This document shows positions 20,001 to 32,575 of a stretch of 64,000 nucleotides of DNA, in pieces (positions within the stretch are counted from its first letter, which is position 1; each line of letters begins with the position of its first letter). The translations under genes were made by a program, and so were the position numbers. The notes beneath the pieces were generated by a model. That model was not told the origin of the DNA. It was given only the letters and a program-made list of their open reading frames with translations, and did no database searches. Source of the DNA: Dolomedes plantarius. Its lineage: Eukaryota; Arthropoda; Arachnida; Araneae; Dolomedidae. The DNA lies in assembly GCA_907164885.2 (NCBI GenBank), contig OU015496.1:132076375-132140374 (forward strand), read 5' to 3'.

Positions 20001-20323
20001 CATGCAGCACAGTAAAAAACTAATTTTTTGTTGTACAAAGTTCAGTAAAATTGTATATTTTGACACTTCCGAACAAACCGCAAAGTTCAACTGACAAATT
20101 CTGAGACTGAGGCACGCGTTAAAAAGTCACGTGCCTTGCCACACTATAATCGAAACGAATCGGAGATGTATTTCATACTTTGCCGTTTTCTCATTTGGCA
20201 TTCTATAGAATGCCTAGGAAATGTGTGAAATATGAATCATTTCATACATTGACGGCTAGTTTTAGGCATTATATACAAAGCCTAGGCATTCTATACAATG
20301 CCGGATTTCATATTTTGCCGGTA

Positions 20324-20326
<3 letters not shown>
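17060..20326 (-). mobile_element. Ginger-type (GIN/KRBA2-like) DNA transposon, 3.3 kb
   Basis: Long inverted ends: TGTTACCGGCAAAGTATGAAA at the left and the inverse of TGCTACCGGCAAAATATGAAA at the right. Both are followed inward by repeated blocks such as GGCATTGTATAGAATGC and CCTAGGCATT over about 180 bp. TATA lies on each side, consistent with a 4-bp target duplication but ambiguous inside TA repeats. The minus strand carries a gypsy-integrase-like transposase. Ginger elements use an integrase related to that of Ty3/gypsy retrotransposons but move as DNA. Confidence 0.8.
17442..19180 (-). pseudogene. Ginger transposase (KRBA2-like), broken
   Basis: Read on the minus strand from about 19180: a linker (GLSETTYQKLINDV, then KEPRDYWLLNR followed by an in-frame stop), an H2C2 zinc finger (HHEAHLAIGHGGRDRMSKEL...CEPCQKK), a frameshift, then the integrase core (YIIDFQS, LTKFVILKSLPSKRAEEVAY, ILQSYNGREF, QSQGSVERANQDIENML). 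It ends with a C-terminal Cys/His-rich domain (CCVCLKEMSDALSCKKC) and a Cys-rich tail (KCMCKTKCQNMKCLC...CCNK) ending at 17442. The second catalytic Asp, normally SDNGREF, is Tyr here (18540-18560), so the enzyme would be inactive even without the stops. Domain order matches the proteins often annotated KRBA2-like or SCAND3-like. The remaining 1 kb of the element (19200-20150) shows no coding blocks. Confidence 0.82.

Positions 20327-20384
<58 letters not shown>
20327..20384. repeat. (TA)n(TG)n microsatellite
   Basis: Begins directly at the right end of the Ginger element. Confidence 0.95.
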
Positions 20385-20689
20385 AAGTTTGTCTGACTTC
20401 AGTATTTGCAGTCGTCTACACTAAACAATTAAGTACACTGAAAGGTATTGTAATTAGAATGTAAGATGGACACGTGTTACCACGAAAAACAACTTTATGT
20501 GATATCTAAATGACTATTTTGTGATTATATGATTTTTTTCTATCATTCACAATCAATTCTAACATTTATTATTCGACTTGATCTTAAAAATATTAGTACT
20601 TAAATTTGCATTTAAAATTTTGGATTTATGTTACATTTTGAATGGGAAAAGAAATCACCTTCAGAAAGTCCTATGAAAAGTGAATGAGA

Positions 20690-21360
20690 AGTATTTATTC
20701 TCTCAGTTAAATGCTTAAAAGGATTGTTTTTAGCTCCCAAATACTCACGTAGTTTTAAAATATCTTTATTTATGTAATGTATAAATAAAATGTGGGACTT
20801 CCTTGAACAATTAACGAACACTACAGATTTTTGATTCAAGAGAAAAATCTCCTGACAAAATAACGTTTCCCATTTCCCACATTTTTATATTTCAATCAAT
20901 GGAAAATAAAAAATTTGTTTATTTTACTCATTTTTAAATTGATGGTTTTGAAAGGAAATATGATCTTAAAAATTGTTCCGATAGTACATGTTTTTTTTTT
21001 ACTTACGTTTATTTTTTGTTCAATGTGCACCAATTTCACCTGACTTAGACACTCCAAAACCTGTTTATGCATGCGAGGAGACAATTTCTATTTCGACGTT
21101 TCTAGATGTTTGCCAAAGAATTTTCGTTGTGAACTTCTCTGTTATATCTGACGTGAGTATCAACGAATATCGAAATCATCGAACATTTTTCTGACTATAA
21201 AATATACTTTCAACAGAGAACGTATACTGTCTGTATTCTATTCAGAATGTTTACTTTCCAAATTGAAACGAAAGAGAATGTAAAAATTCTTATATCTTTG
21301 GAGAAAAAGCTGTGATAGTAAAGATGGTGAAAAATATTAAATTATTGATTCGTAAAATCG
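20690..21360 (+). repeat. 0.7 kb dispersed repeat, plus-orientation copy
   Basis: Its reverse complement lies at about 31890-32575, with shared blocks such as CACCAATTTCACCTGAC, TTTATGCATGCGAG, GTTTCTAGATGTTT, CTGACGTGAGT, ACGAATATCGAAATCA, CTGACTATAAAATATACTT and ATTCAGAATGTTTACTTT. Identity by eye is roughly 75-80%. Both copies hold a related short open frame (here 20988-21194) ending near a good splice-donor consensus (GACGTGAGT). No family is recognised; it could be a transposon, or an exon-bearing segment duplicated in inverted orientation. Confidence 0.7.
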
Positions 21361-21889
21361 GGGAAAGTACACATTCAAAAGAAATACTTTTGAGTTAATT
21401 AACCTACCGTAATATTCAGCGGTAATTTTAAACTAGCACATTTTTTTCCTTAATGTTACTTATAACTCTCCTACCAAGATGAAGAAATTCAAAATGTTAT
21501 TATAACCAAGAATTCAAGAATCATGCTTCGAGCGTCATACTTTTATTGTTTCAAGTGCAACACTAACTAGAAATACACGCTTCGCACAAACCGCAAAGCA
21601 GCCAGGTGGCGCTACTAGTACGCCAAATCAATATATATATATCTTTTCAATTTACAACAGAAGTACTTATGATTTAGAAAAACGATAATCTACATCGAGT
21701 CAGTGTCAGAGCGTATATGGTCAATCATGCTAATTTATATATTTTTTGCTATAAATTTGAATCTTGAGATTCTTATTTTTTTATCTGTTTGCGTTTATGT
21801 TTGTCCGAACTATAAACCAAAACATACTCTATTTTGATCATATTGTAGACGGTAAACTGCTCGTGCTCATAGTATTCTTCGGTCTTTAG

Positions 21890-21890
<1 letters not shown>
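21361..21890. other. Spacer
   Basis: Contains a small GC-richer patch around CCAGGTGGCGCTACTAGTACG (about 21602-21624). Nothing else is seen. Confidence 0.45.

Positions 21891-21937
<47 letters not shown>
21891..21937. repeat. (CA)n(TA)n microsatellite
   Basis: Ends at TA, immediately before a CAGTCGAACC transposon terminus. Confidence 0.95.
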
Positions 21938-21940
<3 letters not shown>

Positions 21941-22538
21941 TCGAACCTCCATATATCGAACTTCCCTATATCGAAATTTTCTATATATCGAACTCTTAGC
22001 AAATTTCCATGTTCATTACATAGAAAAACTGTTTCTATATATCGAAAAAATCTCTATATATCGAAATTTTTTTCACGACATATTGGGAGATTTTATTCCA
22101 CTTTAGAATAAAATCTCCCAATTTTTGGCGTTTGAAACGATACTTCGTGGACCCCTGATGAAGTTTTTAATGAACTGAATAAATGCTAGCATTTCTTTGA
22201 TGAACTTTCCGCAAAACTTGCTGTTCAGCAAGATATTCGTGGTTTTTTTTTAAAAGAATGTAACTGTGATCACTGTAACCACTGTCTGGATTATTGTTTT
22301 TTTTTAAGGTATATAGTACTCAATAAATCTTTCACATTAATTCATTTTTTAGTTATTAACTTTCATTTAATGTGATTCGCAAATAAATTGGAAATGGAGT
22401 TTCGTATACGAAAATTAGCTTTAATTTTAATGTTTTAGGAGAATTATGATAAAACTAAGATCAATTCTATGTATCGAAATTTCTATATATCGAATTTTTT
22501 TCCGGCATTTTGCTATTTCGATATATGGAGGTTCGGCG
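21938..22538. mobile_element. pogo/Tigger-type non-autonomous element
   Basis: Left end CAGTCGAACCTCCATATATC, right end the inverse of CGCCGAACCTCCATATATCG, TA on both sides. Further ATATCGAA repeats lie inside each end, as in pogo-type termini that begin CAGT(C/G)GAACCT. A plus frame around 22138-22260 (SWTPDEVFNELN...) may be a scrap of transposase, but it is too short to assign. It contains a 16-bp perfect hairpin at 22082-22122. Confidence 0.75.
22082..22122. repeat. Perfect 16-bp hairpin
   Basis: ATTGGGAGATTTTATT (22082-22097) and its exact reverse complement (22107-22122) are separated by a 9-base loop. It lies inside the pogo-type element. Confidence 0.9.
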
Positions 22539-22575
22539 TATATATGTAACATATATATATATATACACATATATA

Positions 22576-23813
22576 CGCCGAAGAGCCATTACATTATGAC
22601 CATCCTCCTTCTGTAACAATGGCTCGCTCTAAAACAAAACCGCGGCGCGTGCGCAGCGGAAGTTGGAGTATATAAAGGGCTAATGCATTGTCTTTCTAAA
22701 CATAGAGTGATTAGCGACATAATGGGAAAAGCAGCTGATTTATCAGACTTCGTAAAGGTCAAATCGTTATGGCACGGCGCTTGGGAACGTCGATATGAGT
22801 AACGGCGCGTTTGGTGGGCTGTTCACGTGCAGTCGTTGTGAGCGCGTATCGAAAGTGGTGTATGGATGGTGAAACGAAAAGTCGCCGGCCAGCAGTGTGT
22901 CGCCCGCGGAGCATTGATTCCAGAGGAGAACGGAGACTGTTACGCATTATTCACCGCAACCGAAGAAATACAACAGCCAAAATTTCCAGCAGCTACAACA
23001 GTGGTGACCTAGACAGTGTTTCTCAACAAACAGTGCAGTGTGCTCTGCTGCGTATGTGCCTACAAAGCTGGCGGCCGAAGCACGTCCCTACTCTGACGGC
23101 ACGTCATCGCCAGCAGCGCCTTCAATGGGCCATGGAACATCGGAAATGGACCATAGAAGAATTGAAGAAAGTTGCATGGTCCGGCGAATCAAGTTTTCAG
23201 GTTCATCACATCGATCGGTAGCGAATCGATCGGTTCATCGGTAGCGAATACATCGATTTCCATCGGAAATGCTGGCTCCCGGATGCACAGTTGGACGGAG
23301 ACAAGTTGGTGGTGGCGGTATTATGGTGGGGACGATGTCTTCATGGAGCAAATTAGAACCCATAATCTCCTTAGAATAATTCCTGACGTCTGTGCGCTAC
23401 GTGAACATTGTTGCAGAGCAGGTGCACCCATTCATGGCAACAGTGTTTCCGGCGGGTAATGGCGTTTACCAACAGGATAATGCACCATGCCATAAAGATC
23501 GAATCTACAGGGAGTGGTTCGAGGAACATTCTAATGTCTTTTAAGCCACCTTGAAAGACATTATCCATGTCTTGGCCTCCAAATTCACCTGAAATTAATC
23601 CAATAGAACATTTGTGGTTCCACCTGGAAAACCGAATTCGTGCTGGCACGCTACGACCACGCAATGTGCGGGAATTGCAGGAACAGTTGGTGAGAGCTTG
23701 GAACCAAATACTTCAGACTACCTATCAGCACCTTGTCGAAGCAATGCCACACAGGTCGTTGGTGGTCCTACGACGTATTAAACAGGTGGTCACAATGTAA
23801 TGGCTTTCCGGTG
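22576..23813 (+). mobile_element. Tc1-type transposon, degenerate
   Basis: Left end CGCCGAAGAGCCATTACATT, right end the inverse of CACCGGAAAGCCATTACATT, TA on both sides, (TA)n beyond. The 1.24 kb body is the normal size and holds one broken transposase gene. Confidence 0.88.
22722..23800 (+). pseudogene. Tc1 transposase pseudogene (DD34E type)
   Basis: Start chosen at MGKAADLSDFVK, which fits the family N-terminus. After an early frameshift come LGTS, LVGCSRAVVVSAYRKW (helix-turn-helix), GRPR-like linker RPRSIDSRGERRL, VSQQTVQCALLRM (second helix-turn-helix), RLQWAMEHRKWTIEELKKV and WSGESSF. There the first catalytic Asp of the usual WSDESRF motif is Gly. Later frames give QQDNAPCH (second Asp kept) and WPPNSPEINPIEHLW (catalytic Glu kept), then a normal C-terminus ending at 23800. 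At least three frameshifts; the copy is inactive. Confidence 0.88.
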
Positions 23814-23851
<38 letters not shown>

Positions 23852-24025
23852 CAGTGGAATCTCGATCGATCGTTTTCGGATCCATCGTTTTTTCCGTATG
23901 TGTCGTTCATTTTATCCAGTCCCAAAGATCATATTGCTTTGTTATGTTTCCGCATCTATCGTTTTCCCACATTTATCGTTCATTTCAATCGGTCCCTTGA
24001 AAAACGATAGATCGAGATCCCACTG
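23852..24025. mobile_element. 174-bp pogo-type MITE
   Basis: CAGTGGAATCTCGATCGATC at the left is mirrored by GATCGAGATCCCACTG at the right, with TA on both sides and (TA)n beyond. The inside is filled with ATCGTTTT(C) repeats in both directions. No coding capacity; presumably moved in trans by a pogo/Tigger transposase. Confidence 0.88.

Positions 24026-24075
<50 letters not shown>
24026..24075. repeat. (TA)n microsatellite
   Basis: TA array directly following the MITE. Confidence 0.95.
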
Positions 24076-24076
<1 letters not shown>

Positions 24077-24559
24077 TATGTACTGTAATCGGAAAATGAA
24101 AAAAAAATCCAATGAAGCAACGGAACAGATTTATTCCAATAAAAAAAATATTTAATAAAAGTCGGGAGGAGAAAAATGAAAAATTTTTAATCACTTATTT
24201 TGGAAGAATAGAGTTTTCCAGGACAATTTCTTTGAACTCAACTTTTATTTAGACGTCAAACCCAGATAATATACGGAACTCCTTACCGGCACGTAAAATA
24301 AATATATAATGTGTCTCTAAAAATTCTGCCCGGAACGAGAAGAAGAAAAGAATGAATAAATAAAAAAAGTGAAATGCGTTTCTCATGTTTCAAGGAATTA
24401 AATAGAATTCTACCATGAGTGGGATTTTGAGTTTTTGATAATACCTTATCATATCTGCAGATCACGGCAAAAATATTTTTGAGAGCGCAGCATCACCTTG
24501 GGATATATTTCTGGAATGGACCTGAGAGTTTTGCCATTTTTATTTTCGGTCTGACATCA

Positions 24560-25385
24560 GCTTATGAAATCTATTTTCACCTTTACTTTCGCAACGGAAA
24601 TTGATTTTCATGCGAATCTTTTTTCTGTGTGGCGGTTTTACAACAGATAACTCTCTTGACCCGATAAATGTAAATTTTAACTTTTAAAACTAGAAGGGAA
24701 ATATTATTTCCATACATTCTGCTAGTATTTTCTCTATTAATGCTTGCATACATATTCCATTTAATTATACTATGGATTGTTTACGTAGAATGTTATAGCG
24801 AAATATTCTTACCTACCTGATTTTCTTTTTATTTGAGTTAGGTGTATGAATTTTAGGTGTTACACAAGTAACGTTACTGGTAAACATATTTCAATATATG
24901 ACAATAATTTTTTACAAGCAATATCGTAGAGCTTTTAATACTTGTTTGACATATTTAAAACAACTTGTAGCAAATTTATTTATATATCGTTTTGGACTAT
25001 TTCAAATAAATTTTTGATGATCAAATACATTTTTTTCAAATAAATTTTTGAGGATATTTACTTTTCGAAGTTTTGATAGTTTTAGATGACTTTTTCTTTT
25101 CAAACTGAAATTGATTTTCATACAAATCAGTTTTTGATGAGCTTTAGTAAAATGCATTTATTAGTCAATCTGAATATTTGAAAAAAAAACTTACTTATAT
25201 TTATATATTCTGTTTGACTAGCCCAAATATCAAAATTATGAACAAACTCTGAGGACCTTTACTTTTCGACGTTTTGATAATTTTTGATAAATTTTTCCCA
25301 ACGGATATTGGTTTTTAAACTAATAAATTTTTTATACGCTATAGCGAAACGTATTTATTACTCGTTTGACATACTTAAAATAACG
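24560..25385. repeat. Diverged tandem repeats, period about 200-240 bp
   Basis: Blocks recur: GAAATTGATTTTCAT (about 24598, 25106), TTTACTTTTCGA(A/C)GTTTTGATA (about 25060, 25258), and CTTGTTTGACATATTTAAAA / CTCGTTTGACATACTTAAAA (about 24940, 25362). No open frame. The stretch before it (24076-24560) shows nothing. Confidence 0.65.
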
Positions 25386-25391
25386 CCTTCA

Positions 25392-26340
25392 TCTCTATAT
25401 ATATAAGACTGTTCCCTAACTCACTGACTGACTGACTGACAGACAACGCACAGACCAAACCACTGGACCTAAAGGGCTGATATTGTATAGCGATTCTTCT
25501 GATAGTGTACGGGTTCACTAAGAGACATTTTTGAAAAAAATTTTATAGATTTTTTTAAATTAAATTTTTAAGCTGTTTTTGAAACATTCTTTAAAGTTTG
25601 CCTTTAAAATAATAATTGGAGGGTTATAAAATTTGTATCACGAGAAAGATCCAAAAAAGTCCTTAAAAATTAAATCTTTTTCGAATCTTTGCCTCATTTT
25701 CTGATTTTTGTTGAATTTTTAAAGTTAATTTTTTAGAATTTAATTTATTAAATGCCGAACACATGGTTTCTTTTCCTTTCGTGATACTTTAAATTAATTT
25801 ATCGTCACGTGCATAACAATGAAATAAATTGATAAAAAAAAATTCCTTTAAAAGGCAATATTTTCGAATCTTTACCTCCATTTTCTGATTTTTGGGGAAT
25901 TTTTAAAGATTAAATTTTAGAATTTAATGCATCAAATGCTGATCACGTGATTTCTTTTTCTGGAACTTCAAATAAATTTATCGTCACGTCCATGACAATG
26001 AAACAGAAAAAAAATCTTTTTTTCTTTCTAATGCGGCAGACGAGTGGACGTTATTCAAATAAATATTAAAATACAGTAAAAGACTACAACTCAAACTGTA
26101 CTGTATTAACTGTACTATATTCTTTAGTATGTTCTATTAGATTTAATTTGAATTTTTTCATCTACATTATTTTGTCTATAAAAACATCCGTTACGATTTC
26201 TTTATAAATATATTTTTTTGTTTTTTTTTGTGGCATTAACTGCATACATTAACCGTTGTATTTAATTTGAATTTAATTAAAATTAATTTTGTATTTAATT
26301 TGAACCCGTACTTCGTAGCGAAGTACGGGTTTTCAGCTAG
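25392..26340 (+). mobile_element. Non-autonomous Helitron, 949 bp
   Basis: Begins TCTCTATATATATAAGACTG after an A and ends CTAG before a T. This is the A^T insertion and the TC...CTRR ends typical of Helitrons, with no target duplication. A 13-bp perfect hairpin with a 3-base loop lies six bases upstream of the 3' end (26303-26331). The 5' region has the TCACTGACTGACTGAC run seen in other arthropod Helitrons. Inside are two copies of a unit of about 175 bp (about 25680-25850 and 25860-26020) sharing CGAATCTTTRCCTCMATTTTCTGA and TTTATCGTCACGT. There is no Rep/helicase frame, so movement would need an autonomous partner. Confidence 0.88.
26303..26331 (+). repeat. Helitron 3' terminal hairpin
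   Basis: AACCCGTACTTCG, loop TAG, CGAAGTACGGGTT, followed by TTCAGCTAG-like sequence ending in CTAG at 26340. In Helitrons this hairpin acts as the transposition terminator. Confidence 0.9.
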
Positions 26341-26454
26341 TATTCCTATATTGATTTTCACTAAACCAAATAATTTTGATTTGAATGTGAATAATGGAGG
26401 AAATTGTGAGTGGAAAGGAGAACATCTATTTCATACATATTTAAATTAAAATAT

Positions 26455-26820
26455 TGAATGATTTACTGTTGTGGTCATTGTTGCTTATGCTCGCTGGCCG
26501 GAAGTATTCCAGACCTGGTCCATATAGCTTTCCGGGCTGAGTGGTGCATCTCCGGTTTATAACGGACCCACAAGTGTTGCAGTCAAAGTTTGTAAAGTGC
26601 CACCTCAATTTTAATTGAGCAACCCCAAGGGTGATATCTAGGGGGATCGTACTTTCTTCCACCCTCACTGACCTCATATATGGACTTTCCAATCTACAGG
26701 TTTTTACGATATCCCATATTCGGCTTAACTCTATGGTTTTTTTTGTAGTGCTTGTCGGAATTCTATCCGCGCACCCTCAGTACCGAAAGCCGAAGCTCTA
26801 CCACTAGGCTACTTGGGGCC
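26455..26820 (-). mobile_element. tRNA-derived SINE
   Basis: Minus strand: the head begins GGCCCCAAGTAGCC; an A-box TAGCCTAGTGG (26801-26811) matches TRGCNNAGTGG exactly. About 40 bases on is a weak B-box (GGATAGAATTCCG, 26759-26771). The body runs on for about 280 bp, and the 3' end near 26455 is not marked by a clear tail. The geometry fits a tRNA-like polymerase III promoter, but the B-box has decayed, so the copy is probably silent. Confidence 0.65.
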
Positions 26821-29120
<2,300 letters not shown>

Positions 29121-29129
29121 GTTTTAATG

Positions 29130-29530
29130 CAAATACCCAAGTCTACTTCATCGATCCAAGGCTATCAACACCTTTTGGGTTGGCCTGGTCCACTATCTTC
29201 ACTATGCTTACTCCACACCAAGGGCGACGGAGGCGAAAATAATGTATCTTCGTTGTTGCGCATGCGTATTACAAACAAATTTCCATTCCCCCGGTTCGTC
29301 TCCGTCTCTGGTCTCTGCAGTTTCAAGTTGGAAAAAAATCAACTTTTTGTCTCTGACGCCACTCTCGACAGCCAATCAGAATAGAAAGAGAAGATTATGC
29401 GCATCCCCGTCTCCTAGCGGTATGAAGGCGTTTATGACAGCCACAGAGACAGGTGGCAAAATGTGCTTTTTTTTGTTGCTGTCGCCGTTGGTGTGAAGTA
29501 AGCATAAGTCTTTTCATCTTGCTGCGATAA
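29130..29530 (+). promoter_or_regulatory. Candidate promoter / first-exon patch
   Basis: A patch clearly richer in GC and CpG than its surroundings. It contains TTGCGCATGCGTA (29256-29268, an NRF1-like palindrome), a second ATGCGCATCCC (about 29396), a CCAAT box in CAGCCAATCAGAA (about 29369), and downstream GTGAAGTAAGC, which would serve as a splice donor (about 29495). An AAATGGCGGC (YY1-like) occurs at about 29846. Such clusters mark animal promoters, but no coding exon follows that I can identify. It could also be an old transposon. Confidence 0.35.
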
Positions 29531-30237
29531 CGCTGTAGTGTCTAATCTGGTAATAGAAAATTTCTACCTTTTATTGGGTGAAAAACAAAACTGCTAGGTA
29601 ATACGTACATAGCGCCCGTTCGTTTGAGAGTAAGTGCACCTTTGATTTTCTACATCCCTGACTCCTCCTAAAACATCCTCTTCGGTGTAAGATGGTCTAG
29701 ATAATCAGAAATTACTTACGCTACCAGGTACTACCTTTTTTCAATTAATACTGAATCATATTCTGGTACATTAAACTTAAAATTGTGTTCTAAATATAAA
29801 GAAAATGAACTAAGCTATACTATTAATATTTACTACAGTTTTGCGAAATGGCGGCAAGCAAGTCAACCACTTTTTTGTTATAAATTAAATGTAACATTAA
29901 AGGGGCTGAAGTTAATGCTGTAAAGTAAATTATTTCAAACTACCCGGATTCACAACTACCCGAAAATCATATTTACACTTACCCCATTCCGAAAAGTTTG
30001 TGGGGTGATTGTAAAATGACTCTAGCTTGAGCCTATCTTGTCAATACCTTTACATAAACGTATAACTAGTTAATACGGAATATTATATTTACTTGGGTGT
30101 GCTTTTGATCAGTAATACATGTATTTGTTCTCAAAATAAGGATTTCTTCTAAGTCTTGCAAAATAATTTACCAAAATTTTTTACAGAAAAACTTCAATCG
30201 CAAATATTAACAAATAACCTCCAACTTGAATTCTAAT

Positions 30238-30526
30238 GCCGCATTTACACATTCGCGATCGCGCCACTCGCAAGACATTCGCGAGACATTAGTCACGTTC
30301 CTGCATCGACGCGAGTGATCGTTCTCACATTCCCGCCTCTTGCTATGAACAAGACTTCCCGTCGCAACGGCGCCATTCGCTCCTTTGACTCGTGCCATAA
30401 AACCGCTCCTGAAGCGAGCGCCAGTATTGGTGAAGAGAAACGGTGAGACCACCATTTACACATTCACCCCCCTACCCCCCCCCCTACCCCGAATCGACTC
30501 GCCGCTATCGCGACGTGTAAATGGGT
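30238..30526. mobile_element. MITE with GCATTTACACATTCGCGA ends
   Basis: The left end GCCGCATTTACACATTCGCG is mirrored at 30505-30526 by CGCGACGTGTAAATGGG. The interior is GC-rich with CGCGA and GCGAG repeats in both directions and a C-run (30475-30489). The target duplication was not resolved, so the superfamily is open. No gene. Confidence 0.6.
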
Positions 30527-30829
30527 TGTTAGTACACTCTGCAGTTTTGGAGGCAAGTTAAAGGGATTGTGTAATGACAATGAAACCAATATTCCCAGAC
30601 TCAAAAAAGAAAATTCCTTTCCGGTTGCAACCTCCCACCGGCCACTACAAATCTTGACCATAAACTATGCTTGATGATACACGCACATACCATTTCCTTC
30701 CCTTGTTCAATTGTTTCTTACTGTTTATATACGCTCTAACATTGACTCTTAACTAGACAACTGCTTTTCTAAATCTTAAATGCTTGTTAGAAGAGTTATA
30801 AGCATTGTTACGGAAAGAAATGCGCTAGC

Positions 30830-31871
30830 TTAAGGCTGCGGTGTAATAACCCCATTGGATTCACCCCGATGTTAACCTATGTAGAAAATTTTTCTACTAT
30901 TTACAACTACATAAATCCTGATAATCAAATAAAAATGGTATTTTCAGGCAGCCTGAACTTTTATGTACCTTGTAACAGGATTCATATTATAAATTTCGTC
31001 CACCAAAGGATTTTATGAGCATTTAAAGCACACTACACCAGATTCTTTTCCCCGAATAATTTAAAATTAATAACGTTATTTTCCTTTTTTTAAAACGAAA
31101 AATGCCTCTGAAAAATTACTCTGTGATAAATTATAACTAAAAATAAATAATCCATCAGAGCTAGATAATTATAAGAAGAATGCAGACAAAAAAAAACCAA
31201 TAGAAATCAAGCAATCACGGCTCCTCGCACCAGAAGCAAGATTCTGTAGTAGTGCCGGAACTGAACCAGAAATCGAGGTAACCGGCTGGTCTCGTCATCA
31301 GGGAGGCTAACCAAATCAGTTATCTCAAGGGGAAATTTCTGAATAGGATGCAAGTATAACCAAAAAACATCCCAAGGCCCCGAGATCCCCATTGAAACAT
31401 TTAGTCAAAAAAAAATGAAAAAACACAGACAACTTACAGTAAGGGATCAACGCACCGTACATGCAAGTACACATACAAGCCCTGAGTGCTTGATTTCCGT
31501 TTGTTTTTTGACTGCATTCTTCTTATAATTATCTAGCTCTGTTGGATTATTTATTTTTAGTTATATTTGTCCATTTTGAATATAAGGATATGAAGCAACT
31601 GCGAAATCTTTTATTGAACAGTTTTATGCTTTCATTGTTAGGGTATGTTTTAAGTTAACTTGTTTGGCAGTCTATGCTCGTTTTTTAATTTATTTGTTAG
31701 ATTGTTTTGTTTATTTTATTTTTACTCTGTGAAATATTAATCTCTCTCTATTACGGAGTACAATTTTGGAAAAAATCTTTAAATCCAAGTCTTCAATCCT
31801 TGGATAAATTTTCTTTATAGGTTAAAATTGAGGTGAGAGAATCCAATACGGTTAATACACAGCAGCCTTAA
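30830..31871. mobile_element. TTAA-flanked MITE (family 1), copy B
   Basis: Exactly TTAA at both ends (30830-30833, 31868-31871), ends TTAAGGCTGCGGTGTAATAA and TTAATACACAGCAGCCTTAA, with inverted homology extending about 55 bp (ATTGGATTC, TTAACCTAT). The piggyBac-type target suggests piggyBac-type mobilisation. It is enlarged by a second MITE at 31131-31567. Confidence 0.85.
31131..31567. mobile_element. MITE nested in copy B, inverted repeats about 60 bp
   Basis: TATAACTAAAAATAAATAAT at the left continues to GCTAGATAATTATAAGAAGAATGCAG; the right side (31503-31566) is its near-perfect inverse. The centre (31198-31500) has no coding blocks. It lies entirely inside the TTAA element, so it inserted later. 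Confidence 0.85.
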
Positions 31872-31889
31872 AGTCACTGTTGTATATTA

Positions 31890-32575
31890 CGGCTGATTAA
31901 GCATCTCTAAATTCTTACTTTTGAAGATTTTATAAATCAGTAATTTAATATTTTTTTTCTGCATTACTATCACTTGCTTTTTCTCCAAAGATATAAGACT
32001 TTTTATTTTCTCTTTCATTTCAATTTGAAAAGTAAACATTCTGAATAGATTCAAAGCACAATATACTTTGTATTGTAAGTATATTTTATAGTCAGAAAAA
32101 AATGTCTGAATCTTTCGCTGATTTCGATATTCGTTGCAACTCACGTCAGGCATAACAGAGGAGAAGTTCACGACAATTCTTTCGAAAACATCTAGAAACG
32201 GGAAAAATAAATTGTCTTCTCGCATGCATAAAGAGCTTTTCAGAGTATCTGTGTCAGGTGAAATTGGTGAACATTGTATAAAAAAAAACATGTATTTGAG
32301 GAAAAAATTTTAAAATCTTATTTCCTTTAAAACCAGAAATTTAAAAATGGGTAAAAATATACATATTTTCGCTTTTCATTGATTGAAATTTAAAAATGCA
32401 GGAAATGTGGAAAGCTATTTTGCGGAAGAGTTTTTCTTGAGTAAAAATTTTCGTGGTTATTAATTGTTCATGGTAGTCTTTCAGTTTATAAAAGCAGTAC
32501 ATAATTATAGAATATTTTGAAAATTTACACGAGTATTTGGGAAATAAAAATAATTCTTTTAAGGGGATCCGAGAC
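31890..32575 (-). repeat. 0.7 kb dispersed repeat, minus-orientation copy
   Basis: Inverted relative of 20690-21360. The minus strand has a 134-codon frame (31887-32291) whose start resembles the frame in the other copy (CSPISPD versus CAPISPD, then FLDV, NEYRN, TFF). Function unknown. Confidence 0.7.

Noticed and set aside
23725..24194. Minus and plus frames around the 174-bp MITE
   Set aside because: They run through microsatellite and MITE sequence without any domain.
26740..26820. A functional tRNA gene
   Set aside because: The A-box is good but the B-box is decayed and the sequence continues into a SINE body; the stems do not pair as a tRNA.
30207..30455. Minus frame in the GC-rich MITE
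   Set aside because: Arg-rich translation of CGCGA repeats inside a MITE; not a gene.
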